The notes beneath the pieces were generated by a model. It did not search any database. It was not told the DNA's origin and was given only the letters and a program-made list of their open reading frames with translations. A program made the translations under genes and the position numbers. From Oceanobacillus sp. J11TS1 (lineage in GTDB: Bacteria; Bacillota; Bacilli; Bacillales; Amphibacillaceae): a stretch of DNA of 64,000 bases. Below are positions 26,455-37,051 of this stretch, piece after piece. Positions within the stretch are counted from its first letter, which is position 1. Every line of letters starts with the position of its first letter. The stretch is taken from assembly GCF_018333215.1 (NCBI RefSeq), contig NZ_BORO01000014.1, positions 27,047 through 91,046 on the forward strand, in the 5' to 3' direction.

Positions 26455-27654
26455 TTGGTGGAAGCATGGCTCATAGAACTAGCAAAAGGCATAGGCAAGT
26501 TTTTTTTAAATCCAGCATTTTATTGGTTTTTATTTATATTAACTGCAGCCAGTTATTTTCGTATTAAACGTGAGCGGTATGATTTTGGAATAAAAGTATA
26601 TCCGAAGTTTATCGAATGGGGGAAAACATGGCTTGTCTCGCTTATTAGCGGCATACTGATATCTGCCGTCATTATTGGAGTGGGAATGGTATTTTCTTAT
26701 GAGACATTACTTGTGTTAGCTTTTGCTTTTATCATATTAAGTATTAGCACACATTTTACGTTACTGTCTCCTAGTTATACAATTGGATTAACATTTTTAA
26801 TTTTATTTTTTGCCCCTTATATTTTTGATATGCAAAGCTGGGTGGATTATTCATTACTCTATGAACGAAGTCTTCCAGCATTAGCAATATTAGCAGGTTT
26901 ATTGTTATTTGTAGAATCTTTATTAATTAAACGTATTGAAAAACAAGTTACTTTTCCAAGGATTGAATTAAGTGACCGCGGCGTTTGGGTAGGAGAACAA
27001 CAGATTAAGCGATTAGCAGTTGTTCCGCTTCTTATGCTTGTACCTGAAGGGTTAATCACTTCTTTTGCACCTTGGTGGCCATATTTCTCTATTGGGGAAA
27101 CCTCTTTAGGTTTGGTTCTCATTCCCTTTTTAATTGGTTTTCATTATAAGGCACAAGGGCATTTTCACCAAGATGCTATATACAAGCTGGCCAAAGCAAA
27201 TACATTTTTAGCAATTGGCATTTTAATTATAGCTGTTGGAGGAGTGGTTGTTCCATATCTCTCTTTAACTGCTATTATCTTAGCAATTATAGGAAAAGAA
27301 TATATGAATTATAGATATAGAGAAGGCGACCGTTTACGCCGTCCATATTATCAGCCGCATCCAAAAGGGCTGCGGGTTATTGGGATCATACCAGGCAGTC
27401 CAGCGGAAAGGTTAGAAATTGAGCCTGGAGAGTCAATTTATCGGGTGCATGGAAGGAACGTACGTACAAGTCAAGCTTTTTATGAAGCTTTACAAGGAAG
27501 CGGAGCCTATATTAAAATGGAAATCTTTAATCATGACAATGAAGCTCGCTTTGTGCAATGTTCACTATATGAAGGAGAACATCATTCTCTGGGTTTCCAA
27601 TTTGCAGAGGAGCCTTATAAAGCAAGAAGAGATAAAAAAAATAATGCGTCATAA
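26455..27654 (+). CDS. minJ: Topological determinant of cell division MinJ
   Basis: 399 residues. Seven or eight hydrophobic segments fill residues 10-280, followed by a cytoplasmic PDZ domain (about 305-385; GIIPGSPAERLEIEPGESIYRVHG). MinJ bridges DivIVA and MinD at the poles and septum. Start TTG 26455 is 9 nt after GAGGG; GTG 26458 is an alternative. Position after ctpB matches B. subtilis. Confidence 0.9.
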   Translation: MVEAWLIELAKGIGKFFLNPAFYWFLFILTAASYFRIKRERYDFGIKVYPKFIEWGKTWLVSLISGILISAVIIGVGMVFSYETLLVLAFAFIILSISTHFTLLSPSYTIGLTFLILFFAPYIFDMQSWVDYSLLYERSLPALAILAGLLLFVESLLIKRIEKQVTFPRIELSDRGVWVGEQQIKRLAVVPLLMLVPEGLITSFAPWWPYFSIGETSLGLVLIPFLIGFHYKAQGHFHQDAIYKLAKANTFLAIGILIIAVGGVVVPYLSLTAIILAIIGKEYMNYRYREGDRLRRPYYQPHPKGLRVIGIIPGSPAERLEIEPGESIYRVHGRNVRTSQAFYEALQGSGAYIKMEIFNHDNEARFVQCSLYEGEHHSLGFQFAEEPYKARRDKKNNAS

Positions 27655-27703
27655 ACAAGAATGCTTGGAACGGTATTGTAAAATCGATCCAAGCATTCTT
27701 GTT
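27654..27703 (+). terminator. Terminator after minJ
   Basis: AACAAGAATGCTTGG (27654-27668) pairs perfectly with CCAAGCATTCTTGTT (27689-27703). It starts on the last base of the minJ stop codon. Confidence 0.8.
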
Positions 27704-27874
27704 CTATCATTGAATAGAAACGATGATTTAACACGAACTAAAAAGGCTATAATGATAATGGGAGATTTTTTTATAAAATTTAAAGTATGAGTCATCGATT
27801 TTCGTAAGACGAATAACGGCGGCGATGACTAAGATCATTTTTATTAAACGCATTTCTTTTTCTTGATAATAAGT

Positions 27875-27910
27875 CGAATGCTTGTTCGTTTTTATGAGAA
27901 AGTATATAAT
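27875..27910 (+). promoter_or_regulatory. uvrBA promoter with LexA (SOS) box
   Basis: CGAATGCTTGTTCG (27875-27888) matches the Bacillus LexA/DinR box CGAAC-N4-GTTCG with one change. It overlaps the -35 TTGTTC (27882-27887), 17 bp before the -10 TATAAT (27905-27910). uvrB and uvrA are known SOS genes in B. subtilis. Confidence 0.88.
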
Positions 27911-27946
27911 AGAAAGTAGCTATCTAAAAGAGACGGAGGAATTTGT

Positions 27947-29929
27947 ATGAAGGAGCGTTTTGAATTAGTTTCTGCCTATGAGCCAGCGGGAGATCAGCCG
28001 GCTGCAATTAAAGAAATAACAGAAAAAATCCTTGCAGGGCAGCGGCATCAAACATTACTTGGGGCAACAGGTACTGGGAAGACTTTTACGATGTCAAATG
28101 TGGTGAAAGAAATTAATCGTCCAACACTTGTCATCGCTCATAATAAAACCTTGGCTGGACAGCTTTATAGTGAATTTAAAGAATTTTTTCCGAATAATGC
28201 TGTCGAATATTTTGTGAGCTACTATGATTATTATCAGCCAGAAGCTTACGTGCCTTCTACAGATACCTTTATTGAAAAAGATGCAAGTATAAATGATGAA
28301 ATTGATAAATTACGCCACTCTGCCACATCTGCACTTTTTGAACGAAATGATGTGTTGATTGTAGCCAGTGTGTCATGTATATATGGTTTAGGTAATCCAG
28401 AAGAATATAGGAACCAAGTACTTTCTTTAAGACTTGGAATGGAGAAAGAAAGAAATCAGCTCTTAAGGGAATTAGTAGATATTCAATATGCAAGAAATGA
28501 TATTAACTTTCAGCGCGGAACGTTTCGTGTGCGTGGCGACTCTGTCGAGATTATTCCGGCATCTCATGAGGAGCATTGTATTCGCGTAGAGTTTTTTGGG
28601 GATGAGATTGACCGGATCCGTGAGGTAGATGCCCTAACAGGAGAAATTATTGGAGACCGCGAACATGTCGCCATCTTTCCGGCATCTCACTTTGTTACCG
28701 GTGAAGAAAAAATGAAGATTGCGATTAAAAATATTGAAAAAGAATTAGAAGAGCAGTTAAAGAAATTAAATGACGCAGGAAAACTGCTAGAAGCACAACG
28801 TTTGGAACAACGTACGAATTATGACTTGGAAATGATGCGGGAAATGGGCTTTTGTTCTGGGATTGAAAACTATTCTCGCCATTTAACATTACGTGAAGCT
28901 GGTGCGACACCTTATACATTATTGGATTTCTTTCCTGAGGATTTTTTAGTTATTATTGATGAATCCCATGTGACGCTGCCGCAAATTCGGGGAATGTATA
29001 ACGGAGACCAAGCAAGAAAACAAGTATTAGTTGATCACGGTTTTAGACTGCCTTCCGCGATGGATAATCGCCCTTTACGATTTGAAGAATTTGAAGAAAA
29101 GACAAATCAACTGGTTTATGTTTCTGCAACCCCAGGACCGTATGAGTTAGAGCATTCTCCAGAAATGACAGAGCAAATTATTCGGCCGACAGGTTTATTA
29201 GATCCGGAGATTGAGGTTCGTCCGATTGAAGGGCAAATTGATAATTTAATTGGTGAAATTCGTAAGAGGATGGATAAAAAAGAACGTGTTTTAATTACAA
29301 CCTTAACGAAGAAAATGTCAGAGGATTTAACAGATTACTTAAAAGAAATCGGAATGAAGGTTGCTTATTTGCATTCCGAAATTAAAACACTTGAGCGGAT
29401 AGAAATCATCCGTGACCTGCGTATTGGAAAATACGATGCTCTAATCGGAATTAACCTTCTACGAGAAGGACTGGATATTCCAGAAGTATCTTTAGTTTCC
29501 ATTTTAGATGCCGATAAAGAAGGATTTTTACGTTCGGAGCGTTCATTAATTCAAACAATGGGCCGTGCAGCACGAAATGAGAATGGTAAAGTTATTATGT
29601 ATGCTGATAAAATCACTGACTCCATGCAAAAAGCGATTGATGAAACAAATCGGCGTCGGACTGTACAGCAAGAATATAATGAGAAGCATGGCATTACACC
29701 GAAAACAATTAATAAAGAAGTAAGAGATGTTATTCAAGCAACCATTGCGGCTGAAGCACCAGAGGCTTATGAATCAGAAGCAAAGCAAATAAAGAAGATG
29801 ACGAAAAAAGAAAAACAGAAGGTCGTCGAAAATATGGAAAAAGAAATGAAACAAGCAGCCAAAAATCTAGACTTCGAGAAAGCAGCAGAATTACGAGATG
29901 TTCTCTTGGAGCTTAAAGCGGAAGGATGA
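27947..29929 (+). CDS. uvrB: Excinuclease ABC subunit B (UvrB)
   Basis: 660 residues. Damage-verifying helicase of nucleotide excision repair. Walker [12 protein letters not shown], the beta-hairpin [12 protein letters not shown], Walker B VIIDESHV, the helicase motif MGRAARN, and the C-terminal UVR domain ([18 protein letters not shown]) that binds UvrC. RBS ACGGAGGA. uvrA starts 7 bp downstream. Confidence 0.98.
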   Translation: MKERFELVSAYEPAGDQPAAIKEITEKILAGQRHQTLLGATGTGKTFTMSNVVKEINRPTLVIAHNKTLAGQLYSEFKEFFPNNAVEYFVSYYDYYQPEAYVPSTDTFIEKDASINDEIDKLRHSATSALFERNDVLIVASVSCIYGLGNPEEYRNQVLSLRLGMEKERNQLLRELVDIQYARNDINFQRGTFRVRGDSVEIIPASHEEHCIRVEFFGDEIDRIREVDALTGEIIGDREHVAIFPASHFVTGEEKMKIAIKNIEKELEEQLKKLNDAGKLLEAQRLEQRTNYDLEMMREMGFCSGIENYSRHLTLREAGATPYTLLDFFPEDFLVIIDESHVTLPQIRGMYNGDQARKQVLVDHGFRLPSAMDNRPLRFEEFEEKTNQLVYVSATPGPYELEHSPEMTEQIIRPTGLLDPEIEVRPIEGQIDNLIGEIRKRMDKKERVLITTLTKKMSEDLTDYLKEIGMKVAYLHSEIKTLERIEIIRDLRIGKYDALIGINLLREGLDIPEVSLVSILDADKEGFLRSERSLIQTMGRAARNENGKVIMYADKITDSMQKAIDETNRRRTVQQEYNEKHGITPKTINKEVRDVIQATIAAEAPEAYESEAKQIKKMTKKEKQKVVENMEKEMKQAAKNLDFEKAAELRDVLLELKAEG

Positions 29930-29936
29930 GTTTTTG

Positions 29937-32810
29937 ATGCCAAGTAAATCTATAAAAATCCAAGGTGCCAGAGCACATAATTTAAAAAATATTGACGTGG
30001 AGATTCCTAAAAATAAATTAGTCGTTCTTACTGGGCTGTCTGGCTCCGGGAAATCGTCTCTCGCCTTCGATACCGTTTATGCAGAAGGACAACGCAGATA
30101 TGTAGAATCTTTATCTGCGTATGCTAGACAATTTTTAGGGCAAATGGATAAGCCAGATGTCGATGTAATTGAAGGATTATCCCCGGCGATTTCCATCGAT
30201 CAAAAAACAACCAGTAAAAATCCAAGGTCAACAGTAGGGACGGTTACGGAGATTTATGACTATTTACGTTTACTTTATGCACGTGTAGGGAAACCAACCT
30301 GTCCCAAACACGGTATTGAAATTAGTTCGCAGACGGTGCAGCAAATGGTCGATCGTGTGATGGAATACCCGGAAAGAACGAAAATGCAAATCCTAGCTCC
30401 TGTCGTATCAGGGAGAAAAGGAGAACATGTCAAAGTAATAGAAGACTTGAAAAAAGAAGGATATGTACGTGTTCGAATTGATGGTGAGATGCGGGAAGTT
30501 ACGGATGATATTAAATTAGAGAAAAATAAAAAGCACTCTTTGGAAGTGGTTATTGACCGTATTGTGGTCAAAGAAGGAATAGAAACTCGTCTGAGCGATT
30601 CATTGGAATCCGCTCTTAAATTGGGCGATGGAAATGCCATTGTTGATGTTATCGGTGATGAAGAACTTATGTTCAGTGAAAATCATGCATGCCCCATTTG
30701 TGGATTCTCGATTAGTAAGCTGGAGCCGCGGCTCTTCTCTTTTAACAGCCCTTTTGGTGCTTGTCCAAGCTGTGATGGATTAGGTTCAAAACTTGAAGTA
30801 GATGTCGATTTAGTCATCCCTGATTGGGATAAAACGTTAAATGAACATGCTATTGCTCCTTGGGAACCGATTAGCTCACAGTATTATCCGCAGCTTTTAA
30901 AAAGCGTTTGTGATCATTTTAATATACCAATGGACGTTCCGGTGAAAGACATTCCTAAGGAACAATTGGATAAAATTTTGTATGGAAGCGGGAGAGAAAA
31001 AATTCATTTTCATTATGAGAATGAGTTTGGAAGTTCCCGTACAAAGGAAGTTGCTTTTGAAGGTGTGATAAAAAATGTGGAGCGCAGATATCGAGAAACA
31101 TCTTCTGATTTTATCCGTGAAACATTAGAAAAATATATGGCTCAGAAAAATTGTCCGACATGTAAAGGATATCGTTTAAATAAAGAAGCACTTGCTGTAT
31201 TAATTGATGGAAAACACGTTAGTCAAATAACGGATTATTCAATTTTAGAATCCATCGACTTCTTTAAAAACCTGGAGCTAAGCAAAAAGGATCGTCAAAT
31301 AGCACGCTTAATTTTAAGAGAGATTGATAATCGCCTTGAGTTTTTAAATAATGTCGGCTTAGATTATTTAACCTTATCCCGGTCAGCGGGAACTCTTTCA
31401 GGTGGAGAAGCACAGCGAATTCGTCTGGCAACACAAATCGGTTCTGCACTAACAGGAGTTCTTTATGTCCTTGATGAGCCTTCCATCGGACTGCACCAAC
31501 GTGATAACGACCGTCTTATTGAAACGCTGAAGCAGATGCGGGATTTAGATAATACATTGATTGTCGTTGAACATGATGAGGATACGATGCTTGCGGCAGA
31601 CTGGCTTATCGATATTGGACCTGGTGCCGGCGAACATGGAGGTCAGATTGTAGCAAGTGATACGCCAGAAAATGTGATGGCTGATGAAAATTCACTAACG
31701 GGGCGTTATTTGTCTGGTAAAGAATTTATCCCTGTACCTTCGAAACGGAAAAAAGCAGATAAGCGTAAAATAAAAGTTGTCGGTGCATCCGAAAATAATT
31801 TAAAAAATGTATCTGCTGAAATCCCAATTGGTTTGATGACGGTGGTTACCGGCGTTTCCGGGTCGGGGAAGAGTACGCTTGTTAATGAGATTGTTTACAA
31901 ATCACTGGCCAAAGAATTGTATAAAGGTAAAGTGAAACCAGGGAAACATCGGAGCATTAAAGGGATTGAGCATATTGAAAAAGTCATTGATATTGATCAA
32001 TCTCCAATTGGAAGAACACCGCGTTCTAACCCGGCTACGTATACAGGAGTATTTGATGATATTCGTGATGTATTTGCACAAACCAATGAAGCCAAGGTGC
32101 GTGGTTATAAAAAAGGACGCTTCAGTTTTAATGTCAAAGGTGGACGTTGTGAAGCTTGCCGCGGCGATGGAATCATCAAGATTGAAATGCATTTCTTACC
32201 GGATGTCTATGTGCCTTGTGAGGTTTGTGAGGGGGCACGTTATAATCGCGAAACACTCGAAGTGAAGTATAAAGGAAAAAATATATCAGATGTCTTGAAT
32301 ATGCGCATTGAAGAAGCGTTGGAATTTTTCGCTGCGATTCCAAAAATTAAACGGAAACTACAAACGATTTATGACGTTGGCTTAGGTTATGTAAAATTGG
32401 GACAACCAGCAACGACATTATCTGGCGGAGAAGCTCAACGTGTGAAATTGGCAAGTGAATTGCATAAAAGATCGAATGGAAAGACATTTTATATCCTTGA
32501 TGAACCAACTACAGGACTGCATTCTGCAGATATTCGCCGTTTATTGGATGTCCTCCAAAGATTGGTGGATAATGGAGATTCTGTCCTAATTATCGAGCAT
32601 AATCTAGATGTCATTAAAAGTGCAGATCATATTATTGATCTAGGTCCTGAAGGCGGAGATCGAGGCGGACAAATTATCGCTACAGGGACTCCAGAAAAAA
32701 TTGCAGAACAAGCTGATGTTTCTTATACAGGAAAATATCTAGGTCCTGTCTTAGAACGCGATAGAAAACGTATGAATGAAATGTTAGAAGAGAAAGTTGC
32801 CAGCAAGTAG
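29937..32810 (+). CDS. uvrA: Excinuclease ABC subunit A (UvrA)
   Basis: 957 residues from ATG 29937, with AAGGA 10 nt upstream inside the uvrB end; the longer frame is an overlap shadow. Two ABC ATPase modules: Walker [12 protein letters not shown] and [11 protein letters not shown], signatures [12 protein letters not shown] and [12 protein letters not shown]. Zinc knuckles CPICGF...CPSC and CEACRGDG...CEVC. Scans DNA for bulky lesions with UvrB. A strong terminator follows. Confidence 0.98.
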   Translation: MPSKSIKIQGARAHNLKNIDVEIPKNKLVVLTGLSGSGKSSLAFDTVYAEGQRRYVESLSAYARQFLGQMDKPDVDVIEGLSPAISIDQKTTSKNPRSTVGTVTEIYDYLRLLYARVGKPTCPKHGIEISSQTVQQMVDRVMEYPERTKMQILAPVVSGRKGEHVKVIEDLKKEGYVRVRIDGEMREVTDDIKLEKNKKHSLEVVIDRIVVKEGIETRLSDSLESALKLGDGNAIVDVIGDEELMFSENHACPICGFSISKLEPRLFSFNSPFGACPSCDGLGSKLEVDVDLVIPDWDKTLNEHAIAPWEPISSQYYPQLLKSVCDHFNIPMDVPVKDIPKEQLDKILYGSGREKIHFHYENEFGSSRTKEVAFEGVIKNVERRYRETSSDFIRETLEKYMAQKNCPTCKGYRLNKEALAVLIDGKHVSQITDYSILESIDFFKNLELSKKDRQIARLILREIDNRLEFLNNVGLDYLTLSRSAGTLSGGEAQRIRLATQIGSALTGVLYVLDEPSIGLHQRDNDRLIETLKQMRDLDNTLIVVEHDEDTMLAADWLIDIGPGAGEHGGQIVASDTPENVMADENSLTGRYLSGKEFIPVPSKRKKADKRKIKVVGASENNLKNVSAEIPIGLMTVVTGVSGSGKSTLVNEIVYKSLAKELYKGKVKPGKHRSIKGIEHIEKVIDIDQSPIGRTPRSNPATYTGVFDDIRDVFAQTNEAKVRGYKKGRFSFNVKGGRCEACRGDGIIKIEMHFLPDVYVPCEVCEGARYNRETLEVKYKGKNISDVLNMRIEEALEFFAAIPKIKRKLQTIYDVGLGYVKLGQPATTLSGGEAQRVKLASELHKRSNGKTFYILDEPTTGLHSADIRRLLDVLQRLVDNGDSVLIIEHNLDVIKSADHIIDLGPEGGDRGGQIIATGTPEKIAEQADVSYTGKYLGPVLERDRKRMNEMLEEKVASK

Positions 32811-32826
32811 AATAAAATGAAATGAA

Positions 32827-32875
32827 TCAGCTTTCCCCAGGGGAATTGCTATCCTCTGGGGAAAGCTGAACTTTT
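32827..32875 (+). terminator. Terminator after uvrA
   Basis: TCAGCTTTCCCCAG (32827-32840) pairs perfectly with CTGGGGAAAGCTGA (32856-32869), followed by ACTTTTC. Confidence 0.87.
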
Positions 32876-32961
32876 CAAAAAAGTAAAAGAATGCGTGCTG
32901 TACATAGAAGAGAGTGGCTTATTCCATTAAACGATTTGAAAAAATAAATGTGGCTAGGTTA

Positions 32962-33205
32962 TTGGAGCTAGTTAGTTATTTTTTGGAGCGGAATCGAGCT
33001 GGTTTGGAGCAGATAGGCGATATTCGGAGCGGAATCAAGCTGAGCTGGAGCGGGTTAGGAATATTTGGAGCGGAATCGAGCTAGGTTGGAGCGGATAGGT
33101 GAAATTTGGAGCGGAATCAAACTGGGTTGGAGCGGTTTGGCAATATTTAGAGCGAATTCAGCATAAACTGGAGCGATTTACCCACTTTTTTGAGCGAGTT
33201 CGATT
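32962..33205. repeat. Phased degenerate repeat array, GGAGCG core, about 20.5-bp step
   Basis: GGAGCG or close variants start at 32985, 33006, 33026, 33047, 33067, 33088, 33108, 33129, 33149, 33170 and 33191, i.e. steps 21,21,20,21,20,21,20,21,20,21,21; an earlier degenerate unit is at 32964. Odd and even units differ: GGAGCGGAATCGAGCTGGTT alternates with GGAGCGGATAGGTGAAATT, so the true period is 41 bp. As 41 is not a multiple of three, it is not a protein repeat. It occupies the space between uvrA and yojF; 33206-33394 shows nothing further. Confidence 0.85.
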
Positions 33206-33394
33206 TAATTTCAGCAGGTTCAATTTGAATCTTGCTTGCCTTTGGAGAGTAGAAATAAAGTGTTGGGCGTTTAAGAAAAATTCCCGGTAAAGATTTTTTG
33301 GAAATGATGTTTAGTGATGCTCCTTATATGGGAAGCTTTTTGCCTGTAATTTTTCACTTTAAGATAGCATATAAAAATATAAAAAATTGCTATA

Positions 33395-33420
33395 CCGCAG
33401 TAGCTGTACTGTGGCCTTTT
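33395..33420 (+). terminator. Small hairpin upstream of yojF
   Basis: CCGCAGTA (33395-33402) pairs with TACTGTGG (33407-33414) with one G-T, followed by CCTTTT. Possibly a weak terminator. Confidence 0.5.
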
Positions 33421-33431
33421 AAGCTAGGTAT

Positions 33432-33460
33432 TTGACGCATTGTTTGCATTCCGATAGAGT
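33432..33460 (+). promoter_or_regulatory. Candidate SigA promoter of yojF-bshB2
   Basis: TTGACG (33432-33437), 17 bp, TAGAGT (33455-33460); 26 bp before the yojF start. Confidence 0.55.
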
Positions 33461-33486
33461 AAAAGAATAGAATTGGAGGTTGAAAC

Positions 33487-33837
33487 ATGAAACCAATAGA
33501 ATCAGATAAAGTTCAACAAGCGTTGGACAGTTATTTAAATAAAGAAGTATATGTTCATTTAGAAACAACAAACGGAGCATATGCCAATCACTTGGATAAA
33601 AATGCATATACAGTTGGAGCTTATATACGAAATGCAAAAGTAACTTATACAAAAGCCAAAATTTTAGGGGATGGGAATTCCTATCGTGTTGGCTTGAAAA
33701 TGGAGCTTGGCTGGATATATGCTGAGGGATTAACAGATTGGACGATATATCAAGAAAATCAATTATTACTAGCTGGGCATGATCGAGAAGGCCGATTGAT
33801 GGTAGCTTTAGAAATTAGTGAAACCCCCTTTGAGTAA
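33487..33837 (+). CDS. yojF: YojF family protein (DUF1806)
   Basis: 116 residues, matching YojF in length and pattern (KPIESDKVQQALDSYLNKEVYVHLETTNGAY). In Bacillaceae it is always next to the bacillithiol deacetylase gene bshB2 (yojG), so a role related to bacillithiol is likely but unproven. No motif beyond the DUF is visible. RBS TTGGAGG. Confidence 0.85.
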   Translation: MKPIESDKVQQALDSYLNKEVYVHLETTNGAYANHLDKNAYTVGAYIRNAKVTYTKAKILGDGNSYRVGLKMELGWIYAEGLTDWTIYQENQLLLAGHDREGRLMVALEISETPFE

Positions 33838-33889
33838 TAAATAAAACGGGCAAATATGTAAGATGATTATAGAAAGATAGGTGAAAGTA

Positions 33890-34573
33890 ATGGAGAAACA
33901 TGTTGTGGTTATTTTTCCGCACCCGGATGATGAAGCATTTGGAGCAGCTGGTTCTGTTGCAAAGTTTCGTGCAGAAGGTGTGCCGGTAACATACTTATGC
34001 GGAACGCTAGGACAAATGGGAAGAAATATGGGAAATCCAACCTTTGCCAATAGAGAATCATTACCGGAAATCCGTAAAAAAGAATTAAAACGTGCATGCG
34101 CTACCTTAGATATGGAATTAAAGATGCTAGGTTACCGTGATAAAACGATTGAATTTGAAGATAAGCAAGAGGTAGCAGATCATTTAAGAAGTTTACTAGA
34201 AGAAATTGAACCTTCTCTTGTAATTACCCATTACCCTGGTTATGCAGTGCACCCAGATCATAATTCTTTAGGAGCTGCAGCTGTTCAAGCTGTAGAGGAT
34301 ATGGATCCTGATAAAAGACCAAAAGTTTGGGCGCAGGCTTTTTCAAATGATCATGAACTAAAATTAGGACCACCGCATATTGAAAATGATGTACATGACT
34401 ATTTTGATAAAAAACTGCAAACCATTCTATCTCATGATTCTCAAGTAGCAGGAATGTTTGGCTGGTTTAAAAATATGGATGATTTAGATGATCAAGTGAA
34501 AAAAGAAATGATTGAAAACTACTCTACAGAACGTTTTTATCTTTGGAATTTTGATGACAATAAACAAAACTAA
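33890..34573 (+). CDS. bshB2: Bacillithiol biosynthesis deacetylase BshB2
   Basis: 227 residues from ATG 33890 (AGGTGA at 6 nt); the upstream GTG 33881 lies in the ribosome site. PIG-L/LmbE family with zinc motif HPDDE (12-16 approx.) and the second metal site around YAVHPDHNS. It removes the acetyl group from GlcNAc-malate in bacillithiol synthesis. Pairing with yojF identifies it as the BshB2 branch. Confidence 0.92.
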   Translation: MEKHVVVIFPHPDDEAFGAAGSVAKFRAEGVPVTYLCGTLGQMGRNMGNPTFANRESLPEIRKKELKRACATLDMELKMLGYRDKTIEFEDKQEVADHLRSLLEEIEPSLVITHYPGYAVHPDHNSLGAAAVQAVEDMDPDKRPKVWAQAFSNDHELKLGPPHIENDVHDYFDKKLQTILSHDSQVAGMFGWFKNMDDLDDQVKKEMIENYSTERFYLWNFDDNKQN

Positions 34574-34608
34574 TCGTACTGTTTAAAATAAATATGGAGT
34601 GGGAAGAT

Positions 34609-34638
34609 AAAGAAATGAAACTTTTTCATTTCTTTTTT
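34609..34638 (+). terminator. Terminator after bshB2
   Basis: AAAGAAATGAA (34609-34619) pairs with TTCATTTCTTT (34625-34635), ending in TTTTTT. Confidence 0.78.
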
Positions 34639-34711
34639 CGTATGAAAAGGTAGTAAGACACATATCCATGGATAGATAGATGACAAATTAGTTATAGAGG
34701 GAGGTAATTCC

Positions 34712-34903
34712 ATGAAAAAATTGTATCGTTCAGAATCAAATAAATTGGTTGCAGGTGTACTTGGCGGATTAGGAGAATATTTTAATGTAGATCCGACATT
34801 ACTCCGTGTTATTTTCTTAATATTACTTATCCCTAGCTTTTCGACTGTTGCAATTGCTTATTTAATTGCTGCATTGATTATGCCTAAAGGGGACGTTTAT
34901 TAA
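34712..34903 (+). CDS. yvlC: PspC-domain small membrane protein (YvlC-like)
   Basis: 63 residues. N-terminal KKLYRSESNKLVAGVLGGLGEYFNVDPTLLRV is the PspC motif, then one hydrophobic segment ending IMPKGD. In B. subtilis the counterpart is in the envelope-stress operon yvlABCD. Only yvlC and yvlD are kept here. RBS GAGGGAGG. Confidence 0.88.
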   Translation: MKKLYRSESNKLVAGVLGGLGEYFNVDPTLLRVIFLILLIPSFSTVAIAYLIAALIMPKGDVY

Positions 34904-35256
34904 TGTTGCTTCGAGGAATTATTTCACTTGTATTAAATGCAGTGGCACTGATAGCCGTTGCACAAATTTTTGATTCTTTTCAATTAGACGGGTTTGGTAC
35001 GGCACTTTTAGCCAGCTTTATTTTAGCTATCTTAAACATTTTTGTTAAGCCTATTTTAGTTATTTTAACGCTGCCAATTACAGTTATTACCTTTGGGCTA
35101 TTTTTAATTGTGATTAATGCCATTACGCTTATGATTACACAAGCATTAATTGGAGATGCATTTGTTATTGATGGTTTTGGCACAGCATTTATTGCATCGA
35201 TTGTTATATCGTTTATTACAATGATTTTAAATAGTCTTGTACGTGACATGCGCTGA
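34903..35256 (+). CDS. yvlD: Phage-holin-family-4-like membrane protein YvlD
   Basis: 117 residues with four hydrophobic segments; FVKPILVILTLPITVITFGLFLIVINAITL is the family's core. Its ATG shares a base with the yvlC stop, so the pair is co-translated. Despite the domain name it is not a lysis protein; a role in the envelope-stress response is inferred from the neighbour. Confidence 0.87.
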   Translation: MLLRGIISLVLNAVALIAVAQIFDSFQLDGFGTALLASFILAILNIFVKPILVILTLPITVITFGLFLIVINAITLMITQALIGDAFVIDGFGTAFIASIVISFITMILNSLVRDMR

Positions 35257-35286
35257 AGGTTGGGTTTTACCTAGCCTTCTTTTTTC
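35255..35286 (+). terminator. Terminator after yvlD
   Basis: GAAGGTTGGG (35255-35264) pairs with CCTAGCCTTC (35270-35279) with mismatch/G-T, then TTTTTTC. It overlaps the last bases of the yvlD stop. Confidence 0.75.
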
Positions 35287-35348
35287 TTTATATAGTGAGA
35301 TAAACATAACAAGAGCAAAAACAATGTCAGAGAGGGCGAGAGCAAACG

Positions 35349-36296
35349 ATGAAATTAGAAAGGCTATTATCCATTATTATATTATTGCTAAACCATCGTA
35401 TGCTGCAAGCAAAGGATTTAGCAGATAAATTTGACGTATCTATTCGGACAATCTATCGGGATATTGATGCTATTCAAGCTGCCGGTATTCCCATTGTGAC
35501 CTATCAGGGGGTGAATGGTGGCATCGGGCTAGCGGAAGGGTACCGGCTGGATCGCAATATGCTGACAAAAGATGAATTAGCATCGATTGTTACTGCGCTT
35601 CGCAGTCTCTCTACTTCTTATGAAAAAGAGCAATATCAGCAATTAATGGAAAAAATGAATAGTATTGTACTTCCTGGGGATGCAGAAGCTTTTCAAAATA
35701 AAACGAACCGGGTTCTTATTGATTATTCTCCCTGGGATAATAGTGACAGTCTCCGCTTAAAACTTGAAAGTATTGAAAAAGCAATTGATAACTGCTTGGT
35801 GATTTCATTTACCTATTCTGATGCACAAGGAAAGATTACACAACGAATGGTAGAGCCGTATACATTAATTTTCAAAGGAAGACAATGGTACGTACAAGCT
35901 TATTGTCTTGGGAAGGCGCAGTTTCGCTTATTTAAATTAAGAAGAATAAAACACTTAGCTGTTGATTTAGAAATAAGCTTTACCCGCCGTACTTTGCCAG
36001 AGCAAAAGCAGATAACAGGAAAACAATCATTAACACCTTCTGGCGATAATGAGATTGTCTTGCGTTTTCAGGAAGAAGTACGTCATCTAGCAGAAGATTG
36101 GTTTGATGCAGCGGACCTTATACCAACTGGTGATGGAGCGTGGGAAGTAAAGAAAGCCTATCCAGAGGATGAGTGGTTATATAGCTTTATTCTCAGTTTT
36201 GGTCATCATGTGGAAGTACGAAAGCCTGTTCATTTACGAGAGATTATCGCAGAGCGTGCAGCACAAATTATAAATTTATATAAAAAAGATTGTTAA
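35349..36296 (+). CDS. HTH/WYL-domain transcriptional regulator
   Basis: 315 residues. N-terminal HTH_11 (about 1-60: LADKFDVSIRTIYRDIDAIQAAGIPIVT), then a WYL domain (about 140-215, FKGRQWYVQAYCLGKAQFRLFKLRRI) and a WCX-like C-terminal extension. Such YafY/DeoR-type proteins sense small ligands or nucleic acid through WYL. It probably controls the GyrI-like gene directly downstream, whose promoter carries a dyad. Confidence 0.87.
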   Translation: MKLERLLSIIILLLNHRMLQAKDLADKFDVSIRTIYRDIDAIQAAGIPIVTYQGVNGGIGLAEGYRLDRNMLTKDELASIVTALRSLSTSYEKEQYQQLMEKMNSIVLPGDAEAFQNKTNRVLIDYSPWDNSDSLRLKLESIEKAIDNCLVISFTYSDAQGKITQRMVEPYTLIFKGRQWYVQAYCLGKAQFRLFKLRRIKHLAVDLEISFTRRTLPEQKQITGKQSLTPSGDNEIVLRFQEEVRHLAEDWFDAADLIPTGDGAWEVKKAYPEDEWLYSFILSFGHHVEVRKPVHLREIIAERAAQIINLYKKDC

Positions 36297-36299
36297 ACA

Positions 36300-36333
36300 T
36301 GACAGATAGATGTCAGGTTTACTGCTTTATAAT
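36300..36333 (+). promoter_or_regulatory. Promoter with dyad operator before the GyrI-like gene
   Basis: TGACA (36300-36304), six bases, TGTCA (36311-36315) form a perfect dyad at the -35 position; -10 TATAAT is at 36328-36333. A plausible site for the WYL regulator encoded just upstream. Confidence 0.55.
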
Positions 36334-36368
36334 AGATATTATCAAAATGATAAGGAGACTGATAGATT

Positions 36369-36887
36369 ATGAAGCAGGATAAATCGAGAGCAGCAAAAAT
36401 AAGTCCGGTCCGTATTGAAAGACGGCCAGCATTTACACTAGCGGGAGTCAGTGCAATCACAACAAATCAAACTGAGCAGCTTGGGAATGGAAAGATAGGA
36501 TCATTATTTGAACGCTTTTTTGCAGAGAACATTAGTGAGAAATTAGGTGTAAATATTTGCAAAGAGGGGAATTATAGCTGTTATTTTCATTATGAACAAG
36601 AAGATAAAGGAGCCTATGAAGTGATGGTAAGTGTACAGGTTGAGGATGCTTCTTCCATTCAAAACCTAGAAGAGATTCAAACCTTTACAGTACCAGAGGC
36701 TACCTACGCTGTATTTGAAACAGAAAAAGGACCGATTGTCGAAAAGGTACAGCAAGCATGGGCTGCTATTTGGGAGTGGCAGCAGCAACCCGAAAATCAG
36801 CGGACATTTACTGGTGATTTTGAATATTATAGCGGTGACATGGACCCAGCAAATGGGCAAGTAGAAATATATATTGCGGTTAAATAA
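36369..36887 (+). CDS. GyrI-like/effector-binding domain protein
   Basis: 172 residues. Pattern VRIERRPAFTLAGVSA at the start and QVEIYIAVK at the end is that of the GyrI-like (AraC effector-binding) fold, with no DNA-binding part. Stand-alone members bind or degrade cationic amphipathic compounds. Found after a WYL regulator, as is common in Firmicutes. RBS AAGGAG. Confidence 0.82.
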   Translation: MKQDKSRAAKISPVRIERRPAFTLAGVSAITTNQTEQLGNGKIGSLFERFFAENISEKLGVNICKEGNYSCYFHYEQEDKGAYEVMVSVQVEDASSIQNLEEIQTFTVPEATYAVFETEKGPIVEKVQQAWAAIWEWQQQPENQRTFTGDFEYYSGDMDPANGQVEIYIAVK

Positions 36888-37051
36888 TCAGAAATTCAAA
36901 GGATGAGAGTTAAAAGGAAAAGATAATTGGTTGCAGTTCTTTATAGAGTTATTAAGCAGAAGATTAGAATTTCTCCAACCTTCCTACTTTTATGTTATGC
37001 AATATATCCATCATCAATATTTGATGAATTATAAAGGAAGGAGAAGAGAAA

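Noticed and set aside
32962-33205. CRISPR array
   Set aside because: Repeat core is six bases with degenerate, alternating spacers of 14-15 nt and no cas genes nearby.
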